Below, piece after piece: positions 16,355 to 25,193 of a stretch of 52,452 bases of DNA. Made by a program: the position numbers and the translations under genes. This stretch comes from CAYFSC01 sp964345695 (GTDB lineage: Bacteria; Bacteroidota; Rhodothermia; Rhodothermales; Salinibacteraceae), in NCBI GenBank assembly GCA_964345695.1, contig CAYFSC010000001.1, positions 1-52,452 of the forward strand. Reading direction: 5' to 3'. Each line of letters starts with the position of its first letter. Position 1 is the first letter of the stretch. The notes below the pieces were generated by a model. The model was given only the letters and a program-made list of their open reading frames with translations. It was not told where the DNA came from and did no database searches.

Positions 16355-17524
16355 CTACGACGTGGGCAGGTCCGGCTTGGTCACGCTGGCCGTCTTCGTC
16401 TCGTCATCGGAGGCGTCGGCGGGGGCGCCGTCGCCCGAGGGCTCTCCCGCGGCGTCCTCTTCGTCCCAGTTCTCGATGGCGTCGAGCACCGTGTCGACGA
16501 TCTCGTCTTCGGGGATGGTGTCAACCACCTCGCCATGCTTGAAGAAGTGCGCCCGGCCGCGGCCCAAGGAGATGCCCAGATCGGCACCGGCAGCCTCTCC
16601 CGGCCCGTTCACGGCGCAGCCCATGAGCGCCACACTGAGGTCTTTCTCGAAGCTCCGCTCGGCGACAGCCTCCTCAACATCCTCGACAATCGAGAACAGA
16701 TCGCCCACGAGCCGTCCGCACGTCGGGCAGGCAATGACGTTGACCCCCGGCCGCCCGATGCCCAGCGACTTGAGGATGCGGTGTCCGAGCTTCACCTCCT
16801 CGACCGGGTCGGCCGCCAGCGAAACGCGAATGGTATCGCCGATCCCGTCGGCCAGCAGCGCCCCAATGCCGATGGAGCTCTTGACGGTGCCGGTTTTCAA
16901 CGAACCGCTCTCCGTTACGCCCAGGTGCAACGGATAGTCCGTCTCCTCGGCCACCTTGCGGTACGCCTGGATCATGTAGAAGACGTCCGAGTGCTTGACG
17001 GAGATGACGATGTCCTCGAAGTCGTTCTTCTTGCAGATCTCGACGTGCCGCATCGCGCTCTCGAAGAGAGCTTCCGGCTTCGGATAGCCGTACTTGTCGA
17101 GCAGGTCCTTCTCCAGCGAACCCGAGTTGACGCCGATGCGGATGGGAATGCCGGCCTCCTTGGCAGCGAGCAGCACCTCGCGCTCCCACTCGGGCTTGCC
17201 GATGTTGCCGGGATTGATGCGCACCTTGGCCACCTCCGCCTCGATCGCCTTCAGGGCATAGGTGTGGTTGAAGTGGATGTCCGCCACGATGGGCACGTCC
17301 GATCCCTGCACAATGTCGCTCAAAGCATCGGCGTCCTCGGGACGCGGCACCGCCACGCGAACGATGTCGGCGCCGGCCTCGGCGAGGCGGTCGATCTCAT
17401 CGAGACTCGCCTCGACGTCGTGCGTCTTGGACACGGTCATCGACTGCACCGACACGGGCGCACCGCCGCCAATCTGAACATCTCCAACCTGAACGGGACG
17501 CGAGGTACGACGAGGACGATCCAT
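16355..17524 (-). CDS. ispG: 4-hydroxy-3-methylbut-2-en-1-yl diphosphate synthase (IspG/GcpE), short form
   Basis: Fe-S enzyme of the MEP isoprenoid pathway that converts MEcPP to HMBPP. ATG 17524 gives MDRPRRTSRPVQVGDVQIGG; 389 residues. The TIM-barrel part has VSVQSMTVSKTHDVEAS and ADIHFNHTYALKAIE; the C-terminal part holds the [4Fe-4S] ligands Cys266 and Cys269 (IACPTCGR), Cys303 and Glu310 (MGCAVNGPGE), which match E. coli IspG. The extra middle domain found in the larger IspG of many Bacteroidota and plants is absent. After the catalytic domains there is an acidic tail of about 40 residues. IspE of the same pathway lies 8 kb away. Confidence 0.95.
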   Translation of the reverse strand: MDRPRRTSRPVQVGDVQIGGGAPVSVQSMTVSKTHDVEASLDEIDRLAEAGADIVRVAVPRPEDADALSDIVQGSDVPIVADIHFNHTYALKAIEAEVAKVRINPGNIGKPEWEREVLLAAKEAGIPIRIGVNSGSLEKDLLDKYGYPKPEALFESAMRHVEICKKNDFEDIVISVKHSDVFYMIQAYRKVAEETDYPLHLGVTESGSLKTGTVKSSIGIGALLADGIGDTIRVSLAADPVEEVKLGHRILKSLGIGRPGVNVIACPTCGRLVGDLFSIVEDVEEAVAERSFEKDLSVALMGCAVNGPGEAAGADLGISLGRGRAHFFKHGEVVDTIPEDEIVDTVLDAIENWDEEDAAGEPSGDGAPADASDDETKTASVTKPDLPTS

Positions 17525-17613
17525 GGACGGGCGAGGCGTTGGCGAAAGGCTTGTTTGGCGCTCATACAGGCGCACCGGGCAAAGGCTCCCACGGGGCAAG
17601 GGCCTGCACGAAA

Positions 17614-17643
17614 AAATTCACGACTTGCGGACGAGATGTCAAC
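17614..17643 (-). promoter_or_regulatory. Possible promoter of ispG
   Basis: On the minus strand a perfect TTGACA (complement of 17638-17643) is followed after 18 bases by AATTTT (complement of 17614-17619), a poor -10 box. It would start transcription about 80-85 bases before the ispG ATG at 17524. The upstream rhomboid gene ends only 20 bases before, so co-transcription is also possible. Confidence 0.3.
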
Positions 17644-17662
17644 CCCTCCCTCGGGGCAGGTG

Positions 17663-18625
17663 CTACGAGCGGGAGGCCTCCTCCAGCGTTTCCTTCTCTT
17701 CGTCGCTGAGGGCGTCGTATCCCTTCTCGCTGATCTTGTCCAGGATGCGATCCACCTCCTTCTCGATGTCGGTCTGCCGCGGTTCGCGGGTGGGGCCCCG
17801 GCCGTCATTGGCGGCCGACTCATCGGCGATGGACGACCCTGAGTTCCCGGAGGGATTGACACTTCCTCCCAGCCACATTTCGAGGCGGTCGAGCAGGCCG
17901 AGATCCTTGCCCGACGAGGACCGCCGCGACCGCGACGGGCGCGACGACGGCTCGTCCTCTCCGAACCAGCCGGTGAGCCACGACGGAAGACCGATGCCCC
18001 CGCGCTCCTGCTTGGCAAACAGGTAGCCGCCGAGGGCTCCGCCCCAGTGGGCCGCCACGGCCACGCCACTGCTCGACAGCGCCAGCAAGGCATCGATCAC
18101 GAGGAACCCGATGACGACGTACAGCAGCCGCACGACGCCGATGAAAAGCAGCCCGATCTGCTTGTACGGATACAGAATCGCTACGGCCATGATCACCCCC
18201 AGCACAGAGGCCGAGGCGCCGTGCACGTATCCACTGGCGATGCTCGGCATCACCGGCGCCAGAAGCAGGCACATGAGGCCGCCGATGACGCCCGTACCGA
18301 GGTAGACGGTCCACACCCGCGAGGTGCCGTGCATGCGCTCATATTCCTTCCCGATCCAGAAGAGCCACAGCATGTTGAACGCGATGTGCAGCAGTCCCCC
18401 GAACCCTCCGCCGAGATGGAGGAAGTTGTAGGTAATGAGCTGCCACGGCTCAAGAAGAATGTCGGGAAAGGTGGGATGCAGCGCCAGATGGTCGCGGATA
18501 AAGAGAAGACCGGGCGGCCACAGCGCGTACAGGAACTGCACCGTGATGTACAGCACCACGTTGATCAGAAGGATGACGCGCAGCGCCGGCGGCTGCCGGT
18601 AATACCATTGTTGCAGCTGATTCAC
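17663..18625 (-). CDS. Rhomboid-family intramembrane serine protease with acidic cytosolic tail
   Basis: 320 residues, six hydrophobic helices within the first 205. Catalytic motif GAS138A in YVHGASASVLG and His193 in VAAHWGGALGGYL form the Ser-His dyad; the N-terminal FLHLGGGFGGLLHIAFNMLWL carries the conserved HxxxN region of helix 2 (His80-Asn84). The last 115 residues are hydrophilic and highly charged (RSRRSSSGKDLGLLDRLEMW, then KEVDRILDKISEKGYDALSD), with a short C-terminal helix resembling the SHOCT-like or zinc-finger-adjacent ends of other Bacteroidota rhomboids. Substrates unknown. It is the second of two rhomboid genes in tandem, separated by a 203-base structured spacer. Confidence 0.92.
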   Translation of the reverse strand: MNQLQQWYYRQPPALRVILLINVVLYITVQFLYALWPPGLLFIRDHLALHPTFPDILLEPWQLITYNFLHLGGGFGGLLHIAFNMLWLFWIGKEYERMHGTSRVWTVYLGTGVIGGLMCLLLAPVMPSIASGYVHGASASVLGVIMAVAILYPYKQIGLLFIGVVRLLYVVIGFLVIDALLALSSSGVAVAAHWGGALGGYLFAKQERGGIGLPSWLTGWFGEDEPSSRPSRSRRSSSGKDLGLLDRLEMWLGGSVNPSGNSGSSIADESAANDGRGPTREPRQTDIEKEVDRILDKISEKGYDALSDEEKETLEEASRS

Positions 18626-18679
18626 GGCCGTGTCGGTTGACTTTGAGACCCCCAGTCACGAATTCCGTCTCAGCCAAAA

Positions 18680-18731
18680 GTGCCCCGATGGGGCGGGCCG
18701 AGACGTGGTAGTACTACCGTAGAAGGGGCAC
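18680..18731. repeat. Nested hairpin with a perfect 12-base palindrome between the rhomboid genes
   Basis: Outer arms GTGCCCC (18680-18686) and GGGGCAC (18725-18731) enclose the perfect palindrome GGTAGTACTACC (18707-18718). GCCCC and GGGGC (18682-18694) can also pair locally, competing with the outer stem. A T-run follows on the plus strand (18735-18739) and a short TTTT on the minus strand. It could be a terminator of the upstream rhomboid gene or a regulator site; the palindrome has the symmetry of a dimeric DNA-binding protein site. Confidence 0.6.
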
Positions 18732-18828
18732 AAGGTTTTTCATCGAACAGAGCGAATGGCGCAGGAAGCGTGCGTCACGGGCCTTGCAGAATTCGATGCT
18801 CAATAGAGGACGCGTGCGTTCATCCGGC

Positions 18829-19527
18829 CTACCATCGCATCGTCTGTTTCGGCTTCGTCGGAAGCTTGCCGCGCCAGTACTGGATCAGCAGAAAGCCGAA
18901 GATCATCCCGCCCAGGTGGGCAAAATTGGCCACGCCCGAGGCGGTCCCCGTCACGCCCGACCACAACTCTAGCAGCCCGAATCCGATGACCAGCCACTTG
19001 GCCTTAATCGGAAACAGAAAGTAGAGGTAGATGGGCTGATTCGGAAACATCATGCCGAAGGCGAGCAGAATGCCGAACACGCCGCCCGACGCGCCAATCG
19101 TGGGCACCGGCGCACTCACGAACAGCAGGTGCGTGAGCGCCGCTCCCACCACGCAGAAGAAATAGAAGACCACAAATCGCTGCGATCCCCACCGGTTCTC
19201 AACCTGCACCCCAAACATCCACAGGGCGAACATATTGAAGAGCAAGTGTCCGAATCCCCCGTGCAGAAAACTGTACGTGATCGGCTGCCAGATCCAGAAC
19301 CCAGGAATCTCTCCGCGCGTGAACAGCGTGATGCCGTAGTCTCCCACTCCGGGCGGATACAGAGCCAGGTAGTTGAGCACTTCGGCCAGCAGCGACGTCT
19401 CCTGCAGCGTTGCCCCGGCGACGAACTTCGCCATGAAGAAGAGGCCGTTGATAATCAGCAGGTTCTTGATGACGGGCGGCATCACCGAGAACTGCGTCGG
19501 GGGCCGGTAGTAGCGTTGTCGGGTCAT
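18829..19527 (-). CDS. Rhomboid-family intramembrane serine protease
   Basis: 232 residues with six predicted transmembrane helices and no extra domain. The Ser147 motif is PTIGASGGVFGILLAFG, the dyad His204 lies in NFAHLGGMIFGFLL, and helix 2 has TYSFLHGGFGHLLFNMFALW (His94, Asn98). ATG 19527 gives MTRQRYYRPPTQFSVMPPVI. The active-site sequences differ clearly from those of the other rhomboid protein downstream, so this is an old pair and not a recent duplication. It is divergent from lpxH with 109 bases between. Confidence 0.94.
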   Translation of the reverse strand: MTRQRYYRPPTQFSVMPPVIKNLLIINGLFFMAKFVAGATLQETSLLAEVLNYLALYPPGVGDYGITLFTRGEIPGFWIWQPITYSFLHGGFGHLLFNMFALWMFGVQVENRWGSQRFVVFYFFCVVGAALTHLLFVSAPVPTIGASGGVFGILLAFGMMFPNQPIYLYFLFPIKAKWLVIGFGLLELWSGVTGTASGVANFAHLGGMIFGFLLIQYWRGKLPTKPKQTMRW

Positions 19528-19636
19528 GGAGCGTGGTCGTTGTCGATGCGCACTGGGCGGAAGCCCCGGCTCGTGCGTGCTCGTTCGGTACCTACGTGCG
19601 CCCACGAGGATCCACGGGCGGCAGGGGCTTCGTTGA

Positions 19637-20419
19637 TTGTTGCGACAATTGTGGCGTTTGCCTCGTCTCGTGATCTTTTTCGTCTCCGACATGCACTTCG
19701 GGCGCGGCACCGCAGAGGCCGAACGCGCCAAGGAACGGGCGCTCATTGCCTGTTTGGACGCCCATGCCGAAGATGTCGATCACCTGTACCTCGTGGGCGA
19801 CGTGTTCGACGCCTACATCGAGTATCGGCACCTTCTGCCCAAGGGCTTCGCTCGCTTTCAGGGCCTGCTGGCGCGGTGGACCGACCGAGGCATTCCCGTC
19901 ACGTATCTCGTAGGCAACCACGATCCGTGGCATCAGGAGTACTTTTCGCGTGAACTTGGCGTCCGGGTCGTACCGGATGCGCTGACGACGACGCACCACG
20001 GCGTGCGGCTGCATCTGGCGCACGGCGACGCCGCAGCACGCGACGGGCTCTCGGCCCGCCTGCGCCCCTGGTTGCGCCATCCGGCCCCGGTGTGGCTCTA
20101 CCGCAACCTGCTGCCCGCCGACACAGGAATGCGACTGGCCCAGTGGGTAAATCAGCAGATTGCCCACCGCGAGCCGGACCCAGAAACCGCGCAGGACTTG
20201 GCCGACCACGCCCGTTCGCTCCTCCGTACGACGGCCGCAACCGGAGTCGTTCTGGCGCACAGCCACCAGCCGGCACTCCATGCTTGGCCGGAGGGCGTGT
20301 ACCTGAACACCGGCTGCTGGCACGGCGAGCGGACGCTCGGACGGCTCGATGCCCAGGGCCTTCACCTGCTTCGCTGGAACGGCACGCAGACCCTCTCCAT
20401 TGAAGCACGGCAACTGTAG
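19637..20419 (+). CDS. lpxH: UDP-2,3-diacylglucosamine diphosphatase-like metallophosphoesterase (LpxH type)
   Basis: Calcineurin-like phosphoesterase expected to hydrolyse UDP-2,3-diacylglucosamine to lipid X in lipid A synthesis. Metal motifs are VSDMHFG (Asp18, His20), LVGDVFD (Asp55), LVGNHDPW (Asn94, His95), HLAHGD, and VLAHSHQPALH (two His). Up to 260 residues, similar to LpxH of Bacteroidota. The start is unclear: TTG at 19637, further TTG codons, or GTG at 19670 (VIFFVSDMHFG) are all usable and no ATG precedes the first motif. PBP1A follows after 73 bases in the same direction, so an envelope-synthesis unit is likely. Confidence 0.85.
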   Translation: MLRQLWRLPRLVIFFVSDMHFGRGTAEAERAKERALIACLDAHAEDVDHLYLVGDVFDAYIEYRHLLPKGFARFQGLLARWTDRGIPVTYLVGNHDPWHQEYFSRELGVRVVPDALTTTHHGVRLHLAHGDAAARDGLSARLRPWLRHPAPVWLYRNLLPADTGMRLAQWVNQQIAHREPDPETAQDLADHARSLLRTTAATGVVLAHSHQPALHAWPEGVYLNTGCWHGERTLGRLDAQGLHLLRWNGTQTLSIEARQL

Positions 20420-20492
20420 CTTCCCCAATTGCTTGTTGTTTTCATTCCACCCCAGCGCGCTCGCAGGGCGCTGGACTCGATCCCGTCGCCTC

Positions 20493-22841
20493 ATGTCTGA
20501 GTGGTCGTATTCGGAGGAAGAGCTGGACCAGTACTTCCAGGACCCGTCCAAACGGCGGGGAGCCGCGCCCGGCAATGGCCAGGCCAACGGCCCCGGCCCG
20601 CAGCGTCCCACCGAGGGCATGCGGGGATACTTTCACCGTCGCCTGCCGGACCCCGAGCAGGCGCAGGCAGCGTTCGCACTGTCTGTTCTCGTCGGAATTC
20701 TCTTGTTGGGCATGCTCGGCGGGGGCCTCTACATCTGGAGCCTGACCGACGACGTCCCCACCACGCAGCGGCTGGAGAATCCCACCTTCCAGCTTGCCAC
20801 AGTCGCCTACACGGCTGACGGCGAGGAACTGGCACGGTATGCGCTGCAGAACCGGTCGTGGGTTCCGTACGATAGCATCTCGACCCCCGCCATCCATGCC
20901 CTCATCGCGACCGAAGATCGCCGCTTCCACGACCACTGGGGCGTCGACCTCAAAGGCATCATGGCCGCGATAGTCGACATCACGACGGGCAACTTCCGCG
21001 GTGCCTCCACCATCACGCAACAGCTGGCGCGCAACCTGTACAACGAGACCGTAGGGCGCGCTGTTACGGTCGAACGCAAAATCAAGGAGATGGTGACTGC
21101 CGTCGAGCTGGAGCGGCGCTACACGAAGCGCGAGATCATCGAGATGTACCTGAACACTGTTAGCTTCGGGAGCAATGCGTACGGGATCGACGCCGCGGCC
21201 CGCACCTTCTTCGGCATACCGGCAGACGAGCTGAACCGCCTGCAGGCCGCCACCCTCATTGGGACGCTCAAAGCCACGACCTTCTACAACCCCGTTCGGA
21301 ACCCCGAAAACGCCAAGCAACGGCGCAATCTGGTGCTCCGCCAGATGGTCAAAGTCGGCTTTATCGACAACCGGTACTACGAGACGCACAAGCAGGAGCC
21401 CGTCCGGGCGAAGTACCACTCGGCCGAGCTCTACGCCAGCCTGGCCCCATACTTTGCCGAATACGTGCGCAACTGGATGGCCGACTGGGCCGAGGCGCAC
21501 GACCGCGACCTCTACACCGACGGCCTTCGGGTCTACACGACCATCGACGCGGAGCTGCAGAACATGGCGCGGCAGGCCGTCAAAACGCAGATGTCCGGCC
21601 TTCAGAAAGCCGTCGAGTACGAGTGGAGCGAGGCCAACCGCACTGTGTATAGCACCGACCTCGAGGACTACCGCTCCCTGGAGGCCGGTGAAGACTACGA
21701 CCCGTTCTCGTATTTTTGGGAGACCAAGACCAACATCGTCCGGTCTTTCATGCGCTCGACCGAGCGGTACCAGGCGCTCCGCGAGCAAGGGCTGGACGCG
21801 GACGCGGCCCTCGCCCAACTTCAGGCGAACGAAGCCTTTGTCGACTCCTTAAAATCCGTGAAGCTGCAACTGGGCACGGGCATGGTGTCGATGGACCCGC
21901 GCAACGGACACGTGAAAGTGTGGATCGGCGGGCGCGACTTCAAGCAGGACAAGTACGACAAGGTGGCGCTTTCGGCACGCCAGCCTGGATCTACGTTCAA
22001 GCCGTTCACCTACACGGCCGCGATCGACAACGGCTGGTCGCCCTATGACCGGCTGCGCGACAGCACGTTCACGTGGGACGATACGGGGGCCGACACAACC
22101 TGGTCTCCGCAAAACTTTGCGGGGTCCTCCGGCGAGATGCTGACACTCAGTCAGGGCTTGGCGCGCTCGAAGAACACCATCACGGCGCGGCTGGCGCTCG
22201 ACATCAACCCGAGCACCGTTGCCACGTATGCCCGTCGCATGGGCATCACGACGCCGCTCGATGAGGTACCGTCCATTGCGCTCGGCACCAGCGACGCAAA
22301 ACTGCTTGACATGACGACCGCCTACTCGACGCTGGCCAGCGGCGGCCTCCGTCACGAACCGGTCGTCGTTACGCGCATCGAGGACCGCTTCGGCAACGTC
22401 GTCTGGGAAAGCACGCCGCGCACCGAGGAGGCCCTCTCGGAGCGCACGGCCTACACGGTCGTCGACATGATGCGCGGGGTGATCGACTACGGAACGGGCG
22501 TCCGCATCCGCAATCAGTTCGAGCTGGGCAAGTACGACCTTGCCGGCAAAACGGGCACGACGCAGAACGCGGCCGACACGTGGTTCATGCTCATGCATCC
22601 GAATCTGGTAACTGGCGCGTGGGTCGGCTTCAACGATCACCGCGTCACGTTCCGCACCGACTGGTGGGGCCAGGGGTCGCACAGCGCGCTGCTCGTCGTG
22701 GGCGACTACTACCGCCGCCTGATGAACGCCGAACAGCCCACGCCCCTGACCGAAGAAGCCGCCTTTCCGCTCGTTGAGACCTACGGCGTCCCGGATCCGG
22801 GCCAGGACTCGACCCATCAGGATCGCGGCATCGGATGGTGA
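20493..22841 (+). CDS. Class A penicillin-binding protein (PBP1A-like)
   Basis: Bifunctional peptidoglycan glycosyltransferase and DD-transpeptidase, 782 residues. ATG 20493 gives MSEWSYSEEELDQYFQDPSK; a cytosolic N-terminus of about 58 residues precedes one membrane helix (about 60-83). The GT51 domain has IATEDRRFHDHWG (catalytic Glu141) and the RGASTITQQLARN segment. The transpeptidase domain has Ser500-Thr-Phe-Lys503, Ser559-Lys-Asn561 and Lys686-Thr-Gly688, the complete SxxK/SxN/KTG set. An insert of about 90 residues rich in charged and aromatic residues (from about 385) separates the two domains, as in Bacteroidota PBP1A. A longer upstream frame overlaps the lpxH end and is not supported. 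Confidence 0.95.
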   Translation: MSEWSYSEEELDQYFQDPSKRRGAAPGNGQANGPGPQRPTEGMRGYFHRRLPDPEQAQAAFALSVLVGILLLGMLGGGLYIWSLTDDVPTTQRLENPTFQLATVAYTADGEELARYALQNRSWVPYDSISTPAIHALIATEDRRFHDHWGVDLKGIMAAIVDITTGNFRGASTITQQLARNLYNETVGRAVTVERKIKEMVTAVELERRYTKREIIEMYLNTVSFGSNAYGIDAAARTFFGIPADELNRLQAATLIGTLKATTFYNPVRNPENAKQRRNLVLRQMVKVGFIDNRYYETHKQEPVRAKYHSAELYASLAPYFAEYVRNWMADWAEAHDRDLYTDGLRVYTTIDAELQNMARQAVKTQMSGLQKAVEYEWSEANRTVYSTDLEDYRSLEAGEDYDPFSYFWETKTNIVRSFMRSTERYQALREQGLDADAALAQLQANEAFVDSLKSVKLQLGTGMVSMDPRNGHVKVWIGGRDFKQDKYDKVALSARQPGSTFKPFTYTAAIDNGWSPYDRLRDSTFTWDDTGADTTWSPQNFAGSSGEMLTLSQGLARSKNTITARLALDINPSTVATYARRMGITTPLDEVPSIALGTSDAKLLDMTTAYSTLASGGLRHEPVVVTRIEDRFGNVVWESTPRTEEALSERTAYTVVDMMRGVIDYGTGVRIRNQFELGKYDLAGKTGTTQNAADTWFMLMHPNLVTGAWVGFNDHRVTFRTDWWGQGSHSALLVVGDYYRRLMNAEQPTPLTEEAAFPLVETYGVPDPGQDSTHQDRGIGW

Positions 22842-22987
22842 TGCACCACCCACTCGCCGTCGCGCACTGCCGGATGTCTTTCCTCGACGGGCCGGGGCTT
22901 TCCCTCTGCATCGTCGACCCAACGAGGGACGTTCGACGACGGACTTCTGGTTTCCCTTTTCCTGCTTTTCGGGCTCATCCCGCACGC

Positions 22988-24280
22988 ATGAAACTGCTCC
23001 ATACCGCCGACATCCACCTCGGCTTTAAGACGTACGGGCGCCGCGACGCCGAGACGGGCCTCAACACACGGCTGCTGGACGTGCGCCGCTCCTTCGAGTT
23101 CATGGTGGAGCGGGCCCTGAACGCGGAGATCGACGCCTTCCTGTTCTGCGGCGATGCCTACCACACCGCCGATCCCACGCCGACCCAGCAGAAGATCTTT
23201 GCCCAGTGCCTGCAGCCCATTGCAGACGCCGAGATCCCCATCATCCTCATCACGGGCAACCACGACCACCCCGTTACCTTCGGCCGCGCCTCGTCGCTCG
23301 ACATCTTCGAGCACATCGACGGAGACGTCTACTTCCACCGTACGCCGTCGCCGCACGTGCAGGTCGTGAGCACCCCGAGCGGCCCGCTGCAGCTCATCCC
23401 ACTGCCGTGGCCGATCCGAAGCCAGATTCTGGCGCGCGACGAATACCGGAAGATGGAACCGGGCGCCGTCCGCCAGAAGATCGAATCCCTCTACGTTCGC
23501 TACGTGCAGCGCCGCACCGAGGACATCCTCGACGGGGGAACCGGACGGCGCAAGGACGGCACCGAGGTCGACTTGTCGGCAGACGTTCCGACTGTGCTTG
23601 CCGGTCACGTCACCGTCCAGGGATCCAAGATGGCCGGATCGGAGCGCACGAGCATGATCTCGGCGGAGCCCAAGTTTACCGTCGGTCAACTGGCGCTTCC
23701 GCCCATCGACTACGTCGCGCTCGGGCACATCCACCGCCCGCAGAATCGAAATCCGGCGGGCCGGCCCCCCGTGATGTACGCGGGGAGCATCGAGCGCGTG
23801 ACGTTCAAGGAGCGCGACACGTCCAAAGGCTTCTACCTCGTCGATCTCGACGCGGAGCACGACGCGTCGATGACCTATGTTGAGACGCCGGCCCGGCCCT
23901 TCCGCGCCATCGAGGTCGATGCCCGCGATGCCGATGACCCAACTGAGTGTATTCTGTCGGCCCTCGCCCAAACGTCTGTCGAAGACGCGATTGTGCGCGT
24001 CCGATACCGCGTGGACGAGGACCAGGCTTCGCTCGTCGACCTGAGCCGCATCCGCACTGCCCTCGCGGACGCCGACAAGATTGCCGCCCTCGAACGAACG
24101 GTCGACCCGGCCGAGCGCAAGCGGCGCACCGTTGTAACGCGCGAGTCGGATCTGGAGGACGCTCTCCAGCAGTACATCGCCCAGCACGACGATCTTGACA
24201 GCATCGAGGACGACCTCCTGAGCGCCGCTCGCGAGCTGAACACCGAGTACGAGTCGCAACGCGGTGGTTATAACGGTTGA
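22988..24280 (+). CDS. sbcD: DNA double-strand-break repair exonuclease subunit (SbcD/Mre11 family)
   Basis: 430 residues from ATG 22988 (MKLLHTADIHLGFKTYGRRD). Mre11-type metallophosphoesterase motifs are TADIHLG (Asp8, His10), FLFCGDAYHT, ITGNHDHP, VLAGHVTVQG and ALGHIHRPQ. A capping domain follows (about 265-400), ending in an acidic helix. In most genomes the gene is paired with sbcC/rad50; here no SMC-like ATPase is adjacent, and the next gene encodes an unknown acidic protein after a 290-base spacer in which I see nothing further. It starts 146 bases after PBP1A. Confidence 0.9.
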   Translation: MKLLHTADIHLGFKTYGRRDAETGLNTRLLDVRRSFEFMVERALNAEIDAFLFCGDAYHTADPTPTQQKIFAQCLQPIADAEIPIILITGNHDHPVTFGRASSLDIFEHIDGDVYFHRTPSPHVQVVSTPSGPLQLIPLPWPIRSQILARDEYRKMEPGAVRQKIESLYVRYVQRRTEDILDGGTGRRKDGTEVDLSADVPTVLAGHVTVQGSKMAGSERTSMISAEPKFTVGQLALPPIDYVALGHIHRPQNRNPAGRPPVMYAGSIERVTFKERDTSKGFYLVDLDAEHDASMTYVETPARPFRAIEVDARDADDPTECILSALAQTSVEDAIVRVRYRVDEDQASLVDLSRIRTALADADKIAALERTVDPAERKRRTVVTRESDLEDALQQYIAQHDDLDSIEDDLLSAARELNTEYESQRGGYNG

Positions 24281-24570
24281 TTGTTCGCGTTCCTCACCGC
24301 ATCTTTAAGAACCACAACGAGTCGAATCCATCTTTCGATTAGGTCTCTGTTCGTGTCTTGTCTCTACTGCAGGGCCCTGCCGAACGAGCATCCTGTCGTC
24401 GTGACGCAGTCTGACCCGCTGATTCTCTTGCGCCGAGCGGCTGCATCGGTTGGCGCTGGATTTCTTGCATGCACGCCCCGACGCGTTCCGGCGATCGTAA
24501 GACGACGCAGGTATGAACGCGTCTCTTCACTGTCTCCTCATTCTCGACTTTCGCGAGGCGATGCCCGCTC

Positions 24571-25164
24571 TTGAGCGCGTTGCATCGCTTCGGTCTCGTC
24601 AACGAAGACTTTAAATCCGTGGATATCACTGAGCGCACTGTCGTCATCCCGCGCAAGCAAAATACGACCAAAAGCGAAGAGCCTGTTGAGGTCTGGCCGC
24701 TCGTGGACGCCGCCCTTGACAAGATCGACGCCGACCAGCCGACCCGCGAGGCGGCTCAAGCCGCCATGCAGGTAAGCGATGGATGTGCCACCCTGGCCAA
24801 CTTTCTGAACAGCCAGGCCAAGCGCGTTCACAAGATGGACTACCGTTTCAAGGTGCCTCTCATCGTGCTCGGCGCGAAGCTCGCCCGCGAAGACGAGGGG
24901 GCGGAAACCATTTATGACCCCGAAGAGGGCGCCATGTACTTCGAAACGGGGGACAACCAGTTCTCCTTCCACGTCGACAAAGACTGGACGGTGGACTGGG
25001 AGGACGTAGCCGATCGGGTGGAGGAAGACTACGATTGGGACGGCGTCGAGAAGCAGGTCTGGGCGCTCGACTGGCTGATGGCTTACCTCGAGGTGCCCGA
25101 CGACTACATGGTCGGCGGAGACGATGAGGAAGAAGAAGGCGGCGAGCACTACAGCCGCATTTGA
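24571..25164 (+). CDS. Acidic protein of unknown function
   Basis: 197 residues if the TTG at 24571 is used (MSALHRFGLVNEDFKSVDIT); a GTG at 24619 (VDITERTVVIPRKQNT) is an alternative. It is strongly acidic, especially at the C-terminus (DDEEEEGGEHYSRI), and has an evenly mixed alpha/beta look: EPVEVWPLVDAALDKIDADQ, YRFKVPLIVLGAKLAREDEG, AMYFETGDNQFSFHVDKDWT. No motif or signal peptide was recognised, so it should be cytosolic. Codon use and GC-rich third positions match the neighbouring genes, and the acidic character fits a high-salt cytoplasm. It ends 29 bases from the convergent ispE gene. Confidence 0.65.
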   Translation: MSALHRFGLVNEDFKSVDITERTVVIPRKQNTTKSEEPVEVWPLVDAALDKIDADQPTREAAQAAMQVSDGCATLANFLNSQAKRVHKMDYRFKVPLIVLGAKLAREDEGAETIYDPEEGAMYFETGDNQFSFHVDKDWTVDWEDVADRVEEDYDWDGVEKQVWALDWLMAYLEVPDDYMVGGDDEEEEGGEHYSRI

Positions 25165-25193
25165 ACGCCGTCTCCGTCTCTGTGCCGGCGTCC

